Assembly: GCA_947503895.1 (NCBI GenBank) | Contig: CANNFT010000009.1 | Location: forward strand, 1 to 64,000 | Reading direction: 5' to 3' | Source: an uncultured Saccharospirillaceae bacterium | GTDB lineage: Bacteria > Pseudomonadota > Gammaproteobacteria > Pseudomonadales > Oceanobacteraceae | DNA: 64,000 nt | Part shown: one piece after another, positions 1-8,053 of the stretch | How the letters are laid out: every line of letters starts with the position of its first letter | Numbering within the stretch: position 1 is the first letter of the stretch | Notes under the pieces: model-generated | Seen by the model: only the letters and a program-made list of their open reading frames with translations | Database searches by the model: none | What the model was told of the DNA's origin: nothing | Translations under genes and position numbers: made by a program

Positions 1-93
1 TTGTTGAGCCAATTTATGCGTCACCTTGGTATCAATGATTTCATACTGATCAGCGTCTGGCCCAGTTAACTCTTCGGGAAGGTATGAGGACAT
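1..93 (-). pseudogene. IS66-family transposase fragment (runs off left edge)
   Basis: A leftward reading frame of 31 codons runs from an ATG at 93 to the window edge without a stop. It contains LTGPDADQYEIIDTKVTHKL, which matches the internal region of IS66-type TnpC proteins as I remember them (a GPD..YEVID.KVT.RLAQ block, normally about 100 residues into the protein). A stop codon lies a few codons upstream in the same frame, so the N-terminal part is missing or frameshifted here. Whether the rest is intact to the left cannot be seen. Confidence 0.5.
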
Positions 94-187
94 CAATCTA
101 ACAGCCTAAGTAATTATGCTGATTGAACTTGGTTTTCGTTTTGCTTACAGTTTCCCGATCAATTCAGCGCAAGCAAAGGAATGCATT

Positions 188-280
188 ATGACCAAGCCCA
201 GAAAACCACTCGTGAGTCTATAAGCCACGCCGTATTATCACTGTATCTCCCGCTGTGTTCGTCGTGCTTTCTTGTGCGGT
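188..280 (+). pseudogene. Remnant of a REP-associated tyrosine (Y1) transposase
   Basis: Starting at ATG 188 the frame reads MTKPRKPLVSL, then TAA, then ATPYYHCISRCVRRAFLCG. This is the highly conserved N-terminus of TnpA-REP/RAYT proteins, which normally reads SLEATPYYHC. The Glu codon (GAA) has become TAA. After FLCG the similarity ends abruptly and further stops follow, so about 85 percent of the gene is missing. It is a dead, truncated copy from the Y1 HUH transposase family and belongs to the mobile-element debris left of the prophage. Confidence 0.75.
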
Positions 281-380
281 CATAACTACTGATTAAACCA
301 GCCAATTCCTTGAAATATGGCCTCTACAGGTTATTTTCAGGCCCGACTACCTATATAGGCATTCAAGAAATTCACACTGA

Positions 381-402
381 AGAAAAGGCCGCAACTGCGG
401 CC
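381..402 (-). terminator. Intrinsic terminator after the 441-944 gene
   Basis: On the minus strand GGCCGCA-GT-TGCGGCC forms a perfect 7-bp GC-rich stem followed by TTTTCT. It lies 38 bases past the stop of the leftward gene ending at 441. Confidence 0.7.
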
Positions 403-440
403 ATTGCAGTTAAATGAGCTGGTAACTCTATTTGTTCGTT

Positions 441-944
441 CTAGCTAGGCAGGTTCGCTCTTAAGTTGTCTTTGATTTCGCGATATAGGCACACAAAGTC
501 TTTAGCGATCATTTTCAAAGTCGAGGGGTCACCGTTGTAATCTGGGCGAGGATAAGGTGGTGGTCCACCAAACGGGCCTCGTTCAAAGCTTGGGTCTTCA
601 AACTGCTTTGCTTTGTAGGCGAGAACCGCAAAGTTACTTCCAACATAATTTGCTTCTGCATTACGTCCAGTGATCATTAACTCAAGTCCTCCACTTCTTT
701 GTTTTACAAAGTTTCCTGACCACTCATACCCACCAATTATTTCTGGATCAATGACGTAAGACCTGTCAACGCTATGATATTTAACTTCTGCTCCGGCTTC
801 TTTCAACGCTTCCAATACATCTTTTTTAGTCCCTTTGTAGGAGTAGATAAGTTCACCACTGCTAGGATACTTATCGCATAAAGCCCAGTACTTATCCGTA
901 AAAGAAAAGCTGTTTAGAATTTTATAAAAGTCTTCATCAGTCAT
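441..944 (-). CDS. Hypothetical protein, 167 aa
   Basis: I do not recognise the family. The protein is soluble in appearance, has no signal peptide or membrane segment, and has a proline/glycine-rich stretch (FGGPPPYPRPDYNGD, around residues 124-138) followed by a helical C-terminus. It starts at ATG 944 and ends with a good intrinsic terminator at 381-402, so it looks like a real single-gene unit. It sits between transposase debris and the left end of the transposable prophage. It could be island cargo or an immunity-type protein, but nothing in the sequence proves that. Confidence 0.6.
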   Translation of the reverse strand: MTDEDFYKILNSFSFTDKYWALCDKYPSSGELIYSYKGTKKDVLEALKEAGAEVKYHSVDRSYVIDPEIIGGYEWSGNFVKQRSGGLELMITGRNAEANYVGSNFAVLAYKAKQFEDPSFERGPFGGPPPYPRPDYNGDPSTLKMIAKDFVCLYREIKDNLRANLPS

Positions 945-1328
945 ATTAAGGTTTCTTCTACTTTGAAGATTATGTATGCAACTTGGTTATTTTTAATACT
1001 TTATGCTTATCGCAACTTTGTATTGTGAGACGACACTTGATATGAGAATTCTATGTGGGATTCAACGGGAATATAAGGGAATAGCTGGGATTGCTACAGC
1101 ATGATAACCAATGGCCTGCAGCCCATTCGTAATCATTAGCGTCCGATTATTCTTATTTCAAATGACGCCAATATTTATCAAGCAAATAGAGCGTGCGGCA
1201 CCTTATCTGAGAACGTCCGATTTTGATCAAAACTCAGTAATCATGGTGCGTATAGGCATTTTTGAAGATACTTGAGCGAAGCACTAGAAACGGACGTTTA
1301 AAAGAAGCGAATCAGACGGGTCCGATTC
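945..1328. other. Intergenic: probable left end of the transposable prophage
   Basis: I find no gene here. The segment carries the 9-mer CGTCCGATT twice (1140-1148 and 1214-1222), a variant GGTCCGATT at 1319-1327, and an inverted CGGACG at 1291-1296. In Mu the transposase-binding end sites lie in this position, outside the repressor gene, so the repeats are candidate end-binding sites. The exact terminal TG and the 5-bp target duplication could not be placed. The part from 945 to about 1130 is probably flanking DNA. Confidence 0.45.
1302..1328 (-). terminator. Repressor-gene terminator
   Basis: GAATCAGAC-GG-GTCCGATTC (1309-1328) is a 9-bp inverted repeat with one G-U pair. Read leftward it is followed by a U-rich stretch (GCTTCTTTT). 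It abuts the stop codon of the repressor gene. The same GTCCGATT half also resembles the end repeats, so a dual role is possible. Confidence 0.5.
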
Positions 1329-2009
1329 TTAATTAAAGAGCTTTGTAACTGAAATGATTTTACCAATAACAACAAGTTCTGAATTTGATGGTTCAGGGTT
1401 AACAACTTGATCCTGATATTCATTATTACTGGATTTCAATAGCCATCCTTGTCCTGGCACTAATTGAGTCTGCCTTATAAGCTGATTACCCATGTAATTT
1501 AGTGCAAACAACCCTCCATCAGTAAATTCCTTGATACTCTTGTCTACTACAACCAGATCACCCTTACTAAAAACAGGAGTCATACTATCGCTTTCGACTT
1601 CGATCAACTCTTGCAAACTAGATTCTTGATCCAGCTCTGCACTGACAAACTTATCGTAAAGGGCCTGGTACAACCCATCAACTGACTTTTTACTCTGATT
1701 CTCAAAGCCTTGTCGGATTTTGCTGTCGATTAATGGCTGATCCCAAATACTTTTATTGTCTTCTAGGAAGTCTAACACGTCGCCGGGAGACCAGCTTTTC
1801 GGCCCCTTCCTTAACATTAAATACTCAACTGTCACACCAAGTGCGTCAGCAATAGCAAGCGCGGCTGATACTTTAGGTTCTGTATCTCCAGACAAATAAT
1901 TATCCAACGTTCTCAAGGCAATGCCGCTTTTTTTCTGAGCCTCAAGCCTAGAAAACTTCAGCACTGCTTCACGTAGGTTTTTAGCTAATTCCTGTTTGGA
2001 TACGGCCAT
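1329..2009 (-). CDS. Phage repressor, HTH plus S24 peptidase-like domain
   Basis: This is the lysogeny repressor, transcribed leftward and divergently from ner as in other transposable phages. Residues 5-65 form a Cro/CI-type helix-turn-helix. Residues about 135-226 are a LexA/CI-like S24 domain with the nucleophile motif at SDSMTP (Ser142). At the place where cleavable repressors carry the catalytic lysine (V-K-R in LexA) this protein reads LIRQ (Arg179). It may therefore dimerise but not self-cleave, which would make induction independent of RecA; that is an inference. The start is ATG 2009; a 10-bp TATTTCATCT repeat lies just upstream. Confidence 0.88.
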   Translation of the reverse strand: MAVSKQELAKNLREAVLKFSRLEAQKKSGIALRTLDNYLSGDTEPKVSAALAIADALGVTVEYLMLRKGPKSWSPGDVLDFLEDNKSIWDQPLIDSKIRQGFENQSKKSVDGLYQALYDKFVSAELDQESSLQELIEVESDSMTPVFSKGDLVVVDKSIKEFTDGGLFALNYMGNQLIRQTQLVPGQGWLLKSSNNEYQDQVVNPEPSNSELVVIGKIISVTKLFN

Positions 2010-2100
2010 TGCTAATTATTTCATCTCAAAATGCCAGTTTCTGCCAAAAGATGCTATCCGACCACCACTTCTTACACAACCAAGACTCGCATAAGTAACT

Positions 2101-2129
2101 GATTTATTTGGTTTTATGGCATTAAGCAA
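2101..2129 (-). promoter_or_regulatory. Candidate repressor promoter
   Basis: On the minus strand TTGCTT (2129-2124) is separated by 17 bases from TAAATC (2106-2101). Both hexamers are moderate matches to sigma-70 consensus and point toward the repressor gene. Not proven. Confidence 0.35.
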
Positions 2130-2160
2130 TATAGAAATGAAAATTAATGAATGAAAGTTA

Positions 2161-2208
2161 TTGCATTTACTAGTTTTAGTTCCTAACATAATGAAAGATA
2201 TTTCATCT
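2161..2208 (+). promoter_or_regulatory. Early promoter and Ner/repressor operators
   Basis: TTGCAT (2161-2166), a 17-base spacer and TAACAT (2184-2189) make a reasonable sigma-70 promoter toward ner. Around it are nested inverted repeats: TAGTTCCT (2177-2184) with AGGAACTA (2210-2217), and ATGAAA-GATA-TTTCAT (2191-2206). The 10-mer TATTTCATCT occurs at 2199-2208 and again at 2017-2026 next to the repressor start, as expected of shared operators in a divergent switch. Confidence 0.6.
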
Positions 2209-2220
2209 AAGGAACTAGTA

Positions 2221-2496
2221 ATGACCTCTGAAGCGAACGAAGAAGTACTGCACGACATGCATCAAGCAGATGTCATGGCACTACTCAAAAAACGTGGGAT
2301 CACCCTCGCTGAAGTATCACGTCGAGCTGGATATAAGCATCCACAAACACTGCATCGCGCTTTATATGCACGCTGGCCAAAAGGCGAGCGAATAATCGCT
2401 TGCGCATTAGGTATGAAGCCGGAAGACGTTTGGCCGACGCGATATGCACCCAAAGCCCTAGACAACATAAAAATTCCACATCGCACGGTGGCTTAA
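2221..2496 (+). CDS. ner: Ner-like early regulator
   Basis: A 91-residue DNA-binding protein of the Ner/Nlp family. The helix-turn-helix is clear in LLKKRGITLAEVSRRAGYKH followed by the typical LHRAL..RWPKGERIIA..LG..PEDVWP signature, which is close to Mu Ner. ATG 2221 is chosen because AAGGA lies 8 bases upstream; the longer frame from 2161 would start inside the promoter. In Mu, Ner turns down both the early and the repressor promoter, and its position opposite the repressor here fits that role. Confidence 0.9.
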   Translation: MTSEANEEVLHDMHQADVMALLKKRGITLAEVSRRAGYKHPQTLHRALYARWPKGERIIACALGMKPEDVWPTRYAPKALDNIKIPHRTVA

Positions 2497-2501
2497 ACGC
2501 T

Positions 2502-4652
2502 ATGAAAGAATGGTATTCAGCAAAAGAACTTGCAGGGTTGCCGAGTATGCCCTCTTCAGATCGGCGAGTTCGAGAAAGAGCTAAGAATAAGCACTGGACA
2601 AGTCGAGCGCGTATTCATGGAAAGGGCTATGAGTATCATCTCGATTCACTTCCTGCTGAAACCAAGCACCATCTAAAAAATGACGACTCAGCAACTACTA
2701 CGAGCAAAGGAACCCTCACAGCAAAACGCCTTATCTCTGAGGAAGTTTTACATTGCAAATCCATAAAGCCTAAGCAAGAAGCAGGATTAGTCAGCTACGC
2801 CAGCCTGACTAAAAGATCAAAATTGAAAGTTGATGCAAAACTAGAAATATTGAATCAACTAGAGCTAATGCAAACAAGCGTTGAAAACTATGTATCACTA
2901 TTTAATTCAAAGAGTATTGAAATCGAAGGCTTTGTCTTTGAATTTTATGGCCGAGTAACAGAAAAAACTATCTATCGCTGGCGTCAGAATTTTACAAAAA
3001 ATGGTATTCAAGGCCTGATTGAAAATCGTGGAAAGAATCGCACTGGTAGTAGTATATTGGATAGCTGTCGCGCGCTAAATGATTTTGTTATTGGGATGTT
3101 AGTTCAGCACCCTCATATCAGCTGCTCTGTGCTGTATAAATCACTTAAAACAGAATTCCATAGCTCTGGCATTAAAATCCCTACAAAAAGAACACTCGAA
3201 CGTTGGGTAGCTAACTGGAAGTTAGAGAACCGTCAACTTTATACAGCTGTTACCAACCCTGATGCATGGAAAAACAAATACATGACAGCTTTTGGCTCAG
3301 CTAGCGAAGATGTTACCGAGCTAAATCAATTATGGGAGTTTGATAGCACGCCTGCAGATTTATTATTAATAGATGGAAACCGCTACAACATACTAGGTGT
3401 AATTGATGTTTATAGCCGTCGTCTGATTTTGATAGTTTCAAGAACATCAAACTCCAAAGCAGTTGCTCAAGTTATTCGTCGAGCAATTATCAACTGGGGA
3501 ATTCCCAGCATCGCTAAAACTGATAACGGAGCCGATTATAAGTCAACATATATCCGAACCGTCTTTAAATCATTAAATATAGAACAGCAATTTTGTCCTC
3601 CATTTCAGGCATGGAAGAAGCCCCATATTGAACGGGTATTTCGATCATTTAGCCACCATCTCTTAGAGCTACTGCCGGGCTTCGCTGGTCACAATGTAGC
3701 AGAACGAAAATCTATAGAAGCGCGTAAGCAATTTAGTGATCGCCTTTTTCAAAAGGACGCCGTTATTGAAGTTGGTATGACGTCAGAAGAACTACAGCGC
3801 TTTTGTCATGACTGGGTCGAAAATCATTACCATATTTCAGAACACTCAGAAACTAAGAAAACTCCCAATGCAATGGTACGTGATTGGAATGGCAGTATTC
3901 GTAAGGTCGAGAATGAACGTGCTCTGGATATTCTGTTAAGTGAACCAGCAGGCGCTCGCACTATTACGAAAAAAGGATTATCTGTAGATGGCAGCAATTA
4001 CATTCACCCAGAATTAGCCGTCCATGTTGGTAAGGAAGTTCATGTTTATTACGACGACTCAGACATGGGCCGAGTCTATGTATATGGCACTGACGGTGTA
4101 TTTATCTGCATTGCAGAAGACCCATCGCTTACGGGTGTAAGTCGGATGGAGGTTGCACAACGTGCCAAAGCCCGTCAGAAAGAAGTGGTTCAAGAGCGCA
4201 GGCGCGAACTTAAAACCGCCGCTAAGCATATCAAGAAGCGTGACATTGCTCATGAGATCTTGGCTCACCAGGCTGCTCAAGCGCGTGCTGAGAAGGTTAC
4301 CGACTTTCCCCGCCCAACTGAAACTCATAGTAGTGATGGCTTAACCGCAGCGGCTGATGCATTGAGTGCCAGAGACGGGAAATTCACCACAGGCATGACT
4401 GAAGCGGAGCTTCAGGAAATAGAACAAATTAAAGCAGAAGTATTACAACCCAATTTTAACCGCCAACTAGTACTACCAGAAGATATGGCTGAAAAATACC
4501 AGCTTTGGGTATCACTGGATGAAAAGGTTAAAAGTGGATTAAAAGTCGAGTCAATCTATGAAGGCTTTTACAAATCTTTCCCACGCTCAGCAGAGTATGA
4601 GAGCGGGAAGATGCTCGCGGAACTGCGCCAACAGACCGCGAGCCGATCGTAA
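2502..4652 (+). CDS. Mu-type transposase A (DDE recombinase)
   Basis: This 716-residue protein should cut and join the phage ends during integration and replicative transposition. The N-terminus (MKEWYSAKELAGLP) is the Mu A-type end-binding winged helix. The DDE catalytic residues are visible at Asp281 (WEFDSTP), Asp341 (AKTDNGADY) and Glu377 (KPHIERVF), close to the Mu A spacing. A Mu A C-terminal beta-barrel region and a basic region follow, with a C-terminal tail that should contact MuB. ATG 2502 is preferred; an upstream ATG at 2400 lies inside ner. The gene follows ner by five bases. Confidence 0.95.
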   Translation: MKEWYSAKELAGLPSMPSSDRRVRERAKNKHWTSRARIHGKGYEYHLDSLPAETKHHLKNDDSATTTSKGTLTAKRLISEEVLHCKSIKPKQEAGLVSYASLTKRSKLKVDAKLEILNQLELMQTSVENYVSLFNSKSIEIEGFVFEFYGRVTEKTIYRWRQNFTKNGIQGLIENRGKNRTGSSILDSCRALNDFVIGMLVQHPHISCSVLYKSLKTEFHSSGIKIPTKRTLERWVANWKLENRQLYTAVTNPDAWKNKYMTAFGSASEDVTELNQLWEFDSTPADLLLIDGNRYNILGVIDVYSRRLILIVSRTSNSKAVAQVIRRAIINWGIPSIAKTDNGADYKSTYIRTVFKSLNIEQQFCPPFQAWKKPHIERVFRSFSHHLLELLPGFAGHNVAERKSIEARKQFSDRLFQKDAVIEVGMTSEELQRFCHDWVENHYHISEHSETKKTPNAMVRDWNGSIRKVENERALDILLSEPAGARTITKKGLSVDGSNYIHPELAVHVGKEVHVYYDDSDMGRVYVYGTDGVFICIAEDPSLTGVSRMEVAQRAKARQKEVVQERRRELKTAAKHIKKRDIAHEILAHQAAQARAEKVTDFPRPTETHSSDGLTAAADALSARDGKFTTGMTEAELQEIEQIKAEVLQPNFNRQLVLPEDMAEKYQLWVSLDEKVKSGLKVESIYEGFYKSFPRSAEYESGKMLAELRQQTASRS

Positions 4653-4698
4653 GCAGCAATAGCAATTTAGAACTCACTCACAATCAAGGAAATTATAC

Positions 4699-5427
4699 AT
4701 GACTATAGTCAATTCGGTAGCGGGAATTACAAACGTTGCCATCTGCCACAAAGCAATCCAGCGCGCCTTTGATCGTGAAGGTCATTTGCCAGGCATGGCG
4801 GTGTTCTATGGCCCATCTGGCTTTGGGAAGTCGGTGGCAGCATGTTATGCCGCCAATCACTTTGATGCCGTCTATGTGCAATGTAAGTCCACCTGGACAC
4901 GTAAAGCCCTACTTGAGGCCACTTTGAAAGAAATGGGGATCAAGCCAGGAAAGACCCTGCCTTATATGTCAGACCAAATTTCAGAAGAGCTGACGCTTTC
5001 TAATCGCCCTTTAATCATTGATGAATTTGATTACCTCGTTGATAAAAAACAAGTAGACGTCATTCGGGATATATACGAAAGCAGCCAAGGCACCATCCTA
5101 TTAATCGGCGAAGAGCAGTTGCCAAGAAAGCTGCAACGCTGGGAGAGATTCCATGGCCGCATTCTCGAATTCTTCCCCGCACAGCCTGTATCCATCAGCG
5201 ATATTGCGCAGTTACAAAATATCTATACACCAGGCATTGATATTGAAGATGCATTAATCAAGCGCATCCATAAAGCCGCTAAAGGAAGCGCACGCCGCGT
5301 ATGTGTGAACCTTGATCGTGTTCGAGACTTTGCTGTGACTGACGGTAAGCAAGCAATTTCTAATAGTGATTGGGGGGATAAAAGCTTTTTTACAGGTGAT
5401 GTTCCAAATAGGAGGCTACAACAATGA
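4699..5427 (+). CDS. Transposition target-selection ATPase (MuB-like)
   Basis: An AAA+ ATPase of the MuB/ExeA-like family. The Walker A motif is GPSGFGKS (residues 38-45) and Walker B is IIDEFD (106-111). At 242 residues it is shorter than Mu B (312) because it lacks the N-terminal HTH segment, as in the D3112/B3-type phages. It should bind target DNA and stimulate the upstream transposase. It follows that gene by 46 bases and overlaps the next start by four (ATGA). Confidence 0.9.
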   Translation: MTIVNSVAGITNVAICHKAIQRAFDREGHLPGMAVFYGPSGFGKSVAACYAANHFDAVYVQCKSTWTRKALLEATLKEMGIKPGKTLPYMSDQISEELTLSNRPLIIDEFDYLVDKKQVDVIRDIYESSQGTILLIGEEQLPRKLQRWERFHGRILEFFPAQPVSISDIAQLQNIYTPGIDIEDALIKRIHKAAKGSARRVCVNLDRVRDFAVTDGKQAISNSDWGDKSFFTGDVPNRRLQQ

Positions 5428-6119
5428 GTCATGCGTTAAGTAATGCCGCAGCACCAGAGCGAACGGCAGGCGTGGGACGCGGTAAAAAACCTATTCATAT
5501 TGAAGGGGTTCGCCAATCTGGACAAGATGCAGTATGGCAAGGTGTGCGAAAACTAAAAAACTTCAGTGATCTCACCATTGAAAATTGGCTTAAAAAGAAA
5601 ACCTATAAAGAGTTCAATCGCTACACAATACGATGTTATCTAAGGCGATTGGTAAATGGTGGTTATCTATCCATTACTAAAACAGAATATGTGTCTAAAA
5701 AAGCACGAATTCATCACTTTGAATTAATCCGTGATACAGGTGCTATTGCACCGAAAGTTCGTAAAGATGGAAACCAAAGCAGACAAGGTAAAGGCCAGGA
5801 GAATTTATGGCGTTCAATGAAAATATTGAAAGAATTTAACATCAATGAAATTACTCTATTCGCTTCAACAAGTAAAACTCAGATAAAGGAGAGTTCCGCA
5901 GGTGACTATGTACGCAGATTAGCATCAGCAGGATACCTCAAGGTAGCCAAGCAACAAGGTAATTTGAAAGGTGAGTTTAAAAGGTATCGGTTTCTACCAT
6001 CAAAAGACACTGGCCCTTTCCCACCCAAGATTCAAAAAAGCAAAGCCGTATTCGATGTGAATTTAAACAAGGTAGTCTGGGAGCCAAAAGCCAAGGAGGT
6101 GTCGAATTCAAAAAAATAA
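5424..6119 (+). CDS. Early phage protein with two tandem winged-helix-like repeats
   Basis: The 231-residue protein contains two similar halves, each with the pattern W..(M/V)(R/K)..K.F....(I/L)......T...IK....DYVRRL...GYL.(I/V)......: residues about 38-98 and 125-190. Both look like winged-helix DNA-binding modules (YTIRCYLRRLVNGGYLSI and SAGDYVRRLASAGYLKVA). The C-terminus is basic. It is translationally coupled to MuB (ATGA overlap). Similar genes of unknown function sit here in several transposable phages. The DNA-binding role is inferred from fold-like pattern only. Confidence 0.75.
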   Translation: MSHALSNAAAPERTAGVGRGKKPIHIEGVRQSGQDAVWQGVRKLKNFSDLTIENWLKKKTYKEFNRYTIRCYLRRLVNGGYLSITKTEYVSKKARIHHFELIRDTGAIAPKVRKDGNQSRQGKGQENLWRSMKILKEFNINEITLFASTSKTQIKESSAGDYVRRLASAGYLKVAKQQGNLKGEFKRYRFLPSKDTGPFPPKIQKSKAVFDVNLNKVVWEPKAKEVSNSKK

Positions 6120-6189
6120 TTGCAGTATCAGCAACACCTCTCATTCCAATAAATTGATATTCAAATAATAAAATACGGAAATTATAATA

Positions 6190-6585
6190 ATGACTACATT
6201 CAATAACCGCATTTCCGCGGACTCTATAGACACGCCTAAATGGCTGCAAGAACTCAAAAAACAATGCGAATTAACTAATCAACGTAGAGTGGCTGAAATG
6301 TTAGGTTACAGCCAAACCGTTATTAATCAGGTTTTAAAAGGCATTTATCGGGGCGACCTTAGCAAAGTAGAAGCTAAGATTCGTGGTGCATTTTTAGGCG
6401 AAACCGTTGGCTGCCCAATATTAGGCGAATTAGAAATCAATAAATGCATTAATTATCAAAGCAGTCAGTCAACCGCTAATTGTTTGCGTGTTAGCATGCG
6501 TAAAACCTGCCCGACCTGTCTCTATAATCGCGCCAACTTGAATTCAGATAATACAATTGCAACAGACAAGGAGGTTTGCGCATGA
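6190..6585 (+). CDS. HTH early phage regulator with Cys-rich tail
   Basis: Residues about 28-60 (RRVAEMLGYSQTVINQVLKG) are a clear Cro-like helix-turn-helix. The C-terminal half has several cysteines, including CPTC near residue 109, which may bind metal. The family, 131 residues, is common in early regions of Mu-like phages of gammaproteobacteria, but I do not know a tested function. It overlaps the next gene by four bases. Confidence 0.75.
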   Translation: MTTFNNRISADSIDTPKWLQELKKQCELTNQRRVAEMLGYSQTVINQVLKGIYRGDLSKVEAKIRGAFLGETVGCPILGELEINKCINYQSSQSTANCLRVSMRKTCPTCLYNRANLNSDNTIATDKEVCA

Positions 6586-6959
6586 ACATAAAAATGAACG
6601 CGAATGTAAAACGACTAAATTCTCGCCCCGCCCGAAATGCACAAAATAAATTTATAACGGCAACATTGCATCGTGCTCATTGTGCCGTAGAAAAATTAAT
6701 TCAAGGCGGGCATACGGTACTGGACGTGAATATCCATTACACCCAACCAATCATTACCATTCAGTACCACAACGGCTGTGACCGTCTTAATGGAGATGTG
6801 TTTTTAATTACATCTAAGGGATCAGTAATGGGAACCACAATATTCAATTGCAATGTAGGTTGGCTTGAACCTAGTCATGTTCAACAGTTACGGCATCTAA
6901 AATCACTACCGGCAAAGAACGATTTATTTAAGGGAGGTAAATACCGTGGAAACAAATAG
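6582..6959 (+). CDS. Hypothetical early phage protein
   Basis: I do not recognise this 125-residue protein. ATG 6582 is chosen because a near-perfect AAGGAGG lies 7 bases upstream. The N-terminus is basic (KMNANVKRLNSRPARN), and the middle has a beta-rich stretch (HTVLDVNIHYTQPIITIQYH). It overlaps the end of the HTH gene and the start of the DUF3164 gene, so it belongs to the early operon. Confidence 0.65.
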   Translation: MNIKMNANVKRLNSRPARNAQNKFITATLHRAHCAVEKLIQGGHTVLDVNIHYTQPIITIQYHNGCDRLNGDVFLITSKGSVMGTTIFNCNVGWLEPSHVQQLRHLKSLPAKNDLFKGGKYRGNK

Positions 6960-7575
6960 AATTGAGTCAACTATTCCTAACGATTTCAAAATTAACGCCG
7001 CAGGCCACTTGGTGCCCATCGCGCAAATTCGCGAGCAGGACTTACTGCGTGACAATATTGTCACGGACATTGTTCAAGACGCCGCGAATCTAAACAAACA
7101 ACTGTCCGAATTTAAACTGAAGGCACTGAACGACATTGCAGATCTTGTGAGTATTGCTGCTGAGAAGTACGGCGTAATGATGGGTGGCAAGAAAGGCAAT
7201 GTTTCTCTCACCAGTTTTGACGGACGTTACAAAGTTGTTAGAGCTAATGCTGACCGGATTGTCTTTACGGAAGAACTGGAAGCAGCAAAAGAACTTATTA
7301 CCCATTGCATTGATAAGTGGACACAAGGCAGCAGTGCTAATGTTCAAGCCTTAGTTGATCGTGCTTTTAAAAAGAACGCACAAGGACAAATTAAAACCGC
7401 AGCGGTCTTAGATTTACTTCGACTCGAAATTGAAGACGAAAGTTGGCAATGGGCCATGCTGGCATTGAAGGACTCAATTCAAGTTAACGGCACCGCCACT
7501 TATATTCGCATATATGAGCGAGTCGGTGACACAGATCAATACAAAGCGATTCCACTTGATTTGGCAGCAGTGTAA
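6946..7575 (+). CDS. DUF3164 family phage protein
   Basis: A 209-residue member of DUF3164, a family of unknown function found almost only in early regions of transposable phages. Recognisable segments are the INAAGHLVP N-terminus and SFDGRYKVVRANADRIVFTE in the middle. The start is GTG 6946 with GGGAGGT eight bases upstream, overlapping the previous gene by 14 bases. It is sometimes mislabelled as a sulfate transporter; nothing here supports transport. Confidence 0.85.
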   Translation: METNRIESTIPNDFKINAAGHLVPIAQIREQDLLRDNIVTDIVQDAANLNKQLSEFKLKALNDIADLVSIAAEKYGVMMGGKKGNVSLTSFDGRYKVVRANADRIVFTEELEAAKELITHCIDKWTQGSSANVQALVDRAFKKNAQGQIKTAAVLDLLRLEIEDESWQWAMLALKDSIQVNGTATYIRIYERVGDTDQYKAIPLDLAAV

Positions 7576-7586
7576 GGAGACATACC

Positions 7587-8048
7587 ATGGCGATCACAGA
7601 AGAGCAGTGGCTGGAAATTGAGCAAGAATTAAAAGGCATATATGGCACCGTCAAATTTCAGTTGGACAGAATAATACTGAGAATTTGTAAAGAATTTGTG
7701 GCGGAAAATAAAACGGGAATCTTGGTATACATAAACCAAGAGATTAAATTTGACTGGGGGTACAGGACTAGTAATAACTTCAACCCTTTAACGGAAACAT
7801 TATGGCGAAAACGTTCGCTTTCATATTACAAGCCAAAAGAAAAATCTAAAATCATAAAGGATCTTGGTAAACGAAGAGCAAAGGAACTGTACCCGAATTT
7901 AAATGAAGCAATGATCAGTTTTGTACCCTACTTCAGTACGTTCTCTACTTTTAAGCGACAGTATAAAAAACTGGATGACATAACGGTTCTGAAGATAGGT
8001 TGCAAGGTGTTCAATGAAGCATCCAAAGCAACTACTGAAGTAGCCTAG
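7587..8048 (+). CDS. Hypothetical early phage protein
   Basis: A 153-residue protein with a good ribosome site (AAGGAGA before ATG 7587). It is lysine-rich, with no recognised domain, membrane segment or motif. It follows the DUF3164 gene by 11 bases in the same operon. A structured-looking gap separates it from gemA. Confidence 0.65.
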   Translation: MAITEEQWLEIEQELKGIYGTVKFQLDRIILRICKEFVAENKTGILVYINQEIKFDWGYRTSNNFNPLTETLWRKRSLSYYKPKEKSKIIKDLGKRRAKELYPNLNEAMISFVPYFSTFSTFKRQYKKLDDITVLKIGCKVFNEASKATTEVA

Positions 8049-8053
8049 CGAAA

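Noticed and set aside
2400-2501. N-terminal extension of the transposase
   Set aside because: It overlaps ner in another frame and the family begins at the MKEWYS motif.
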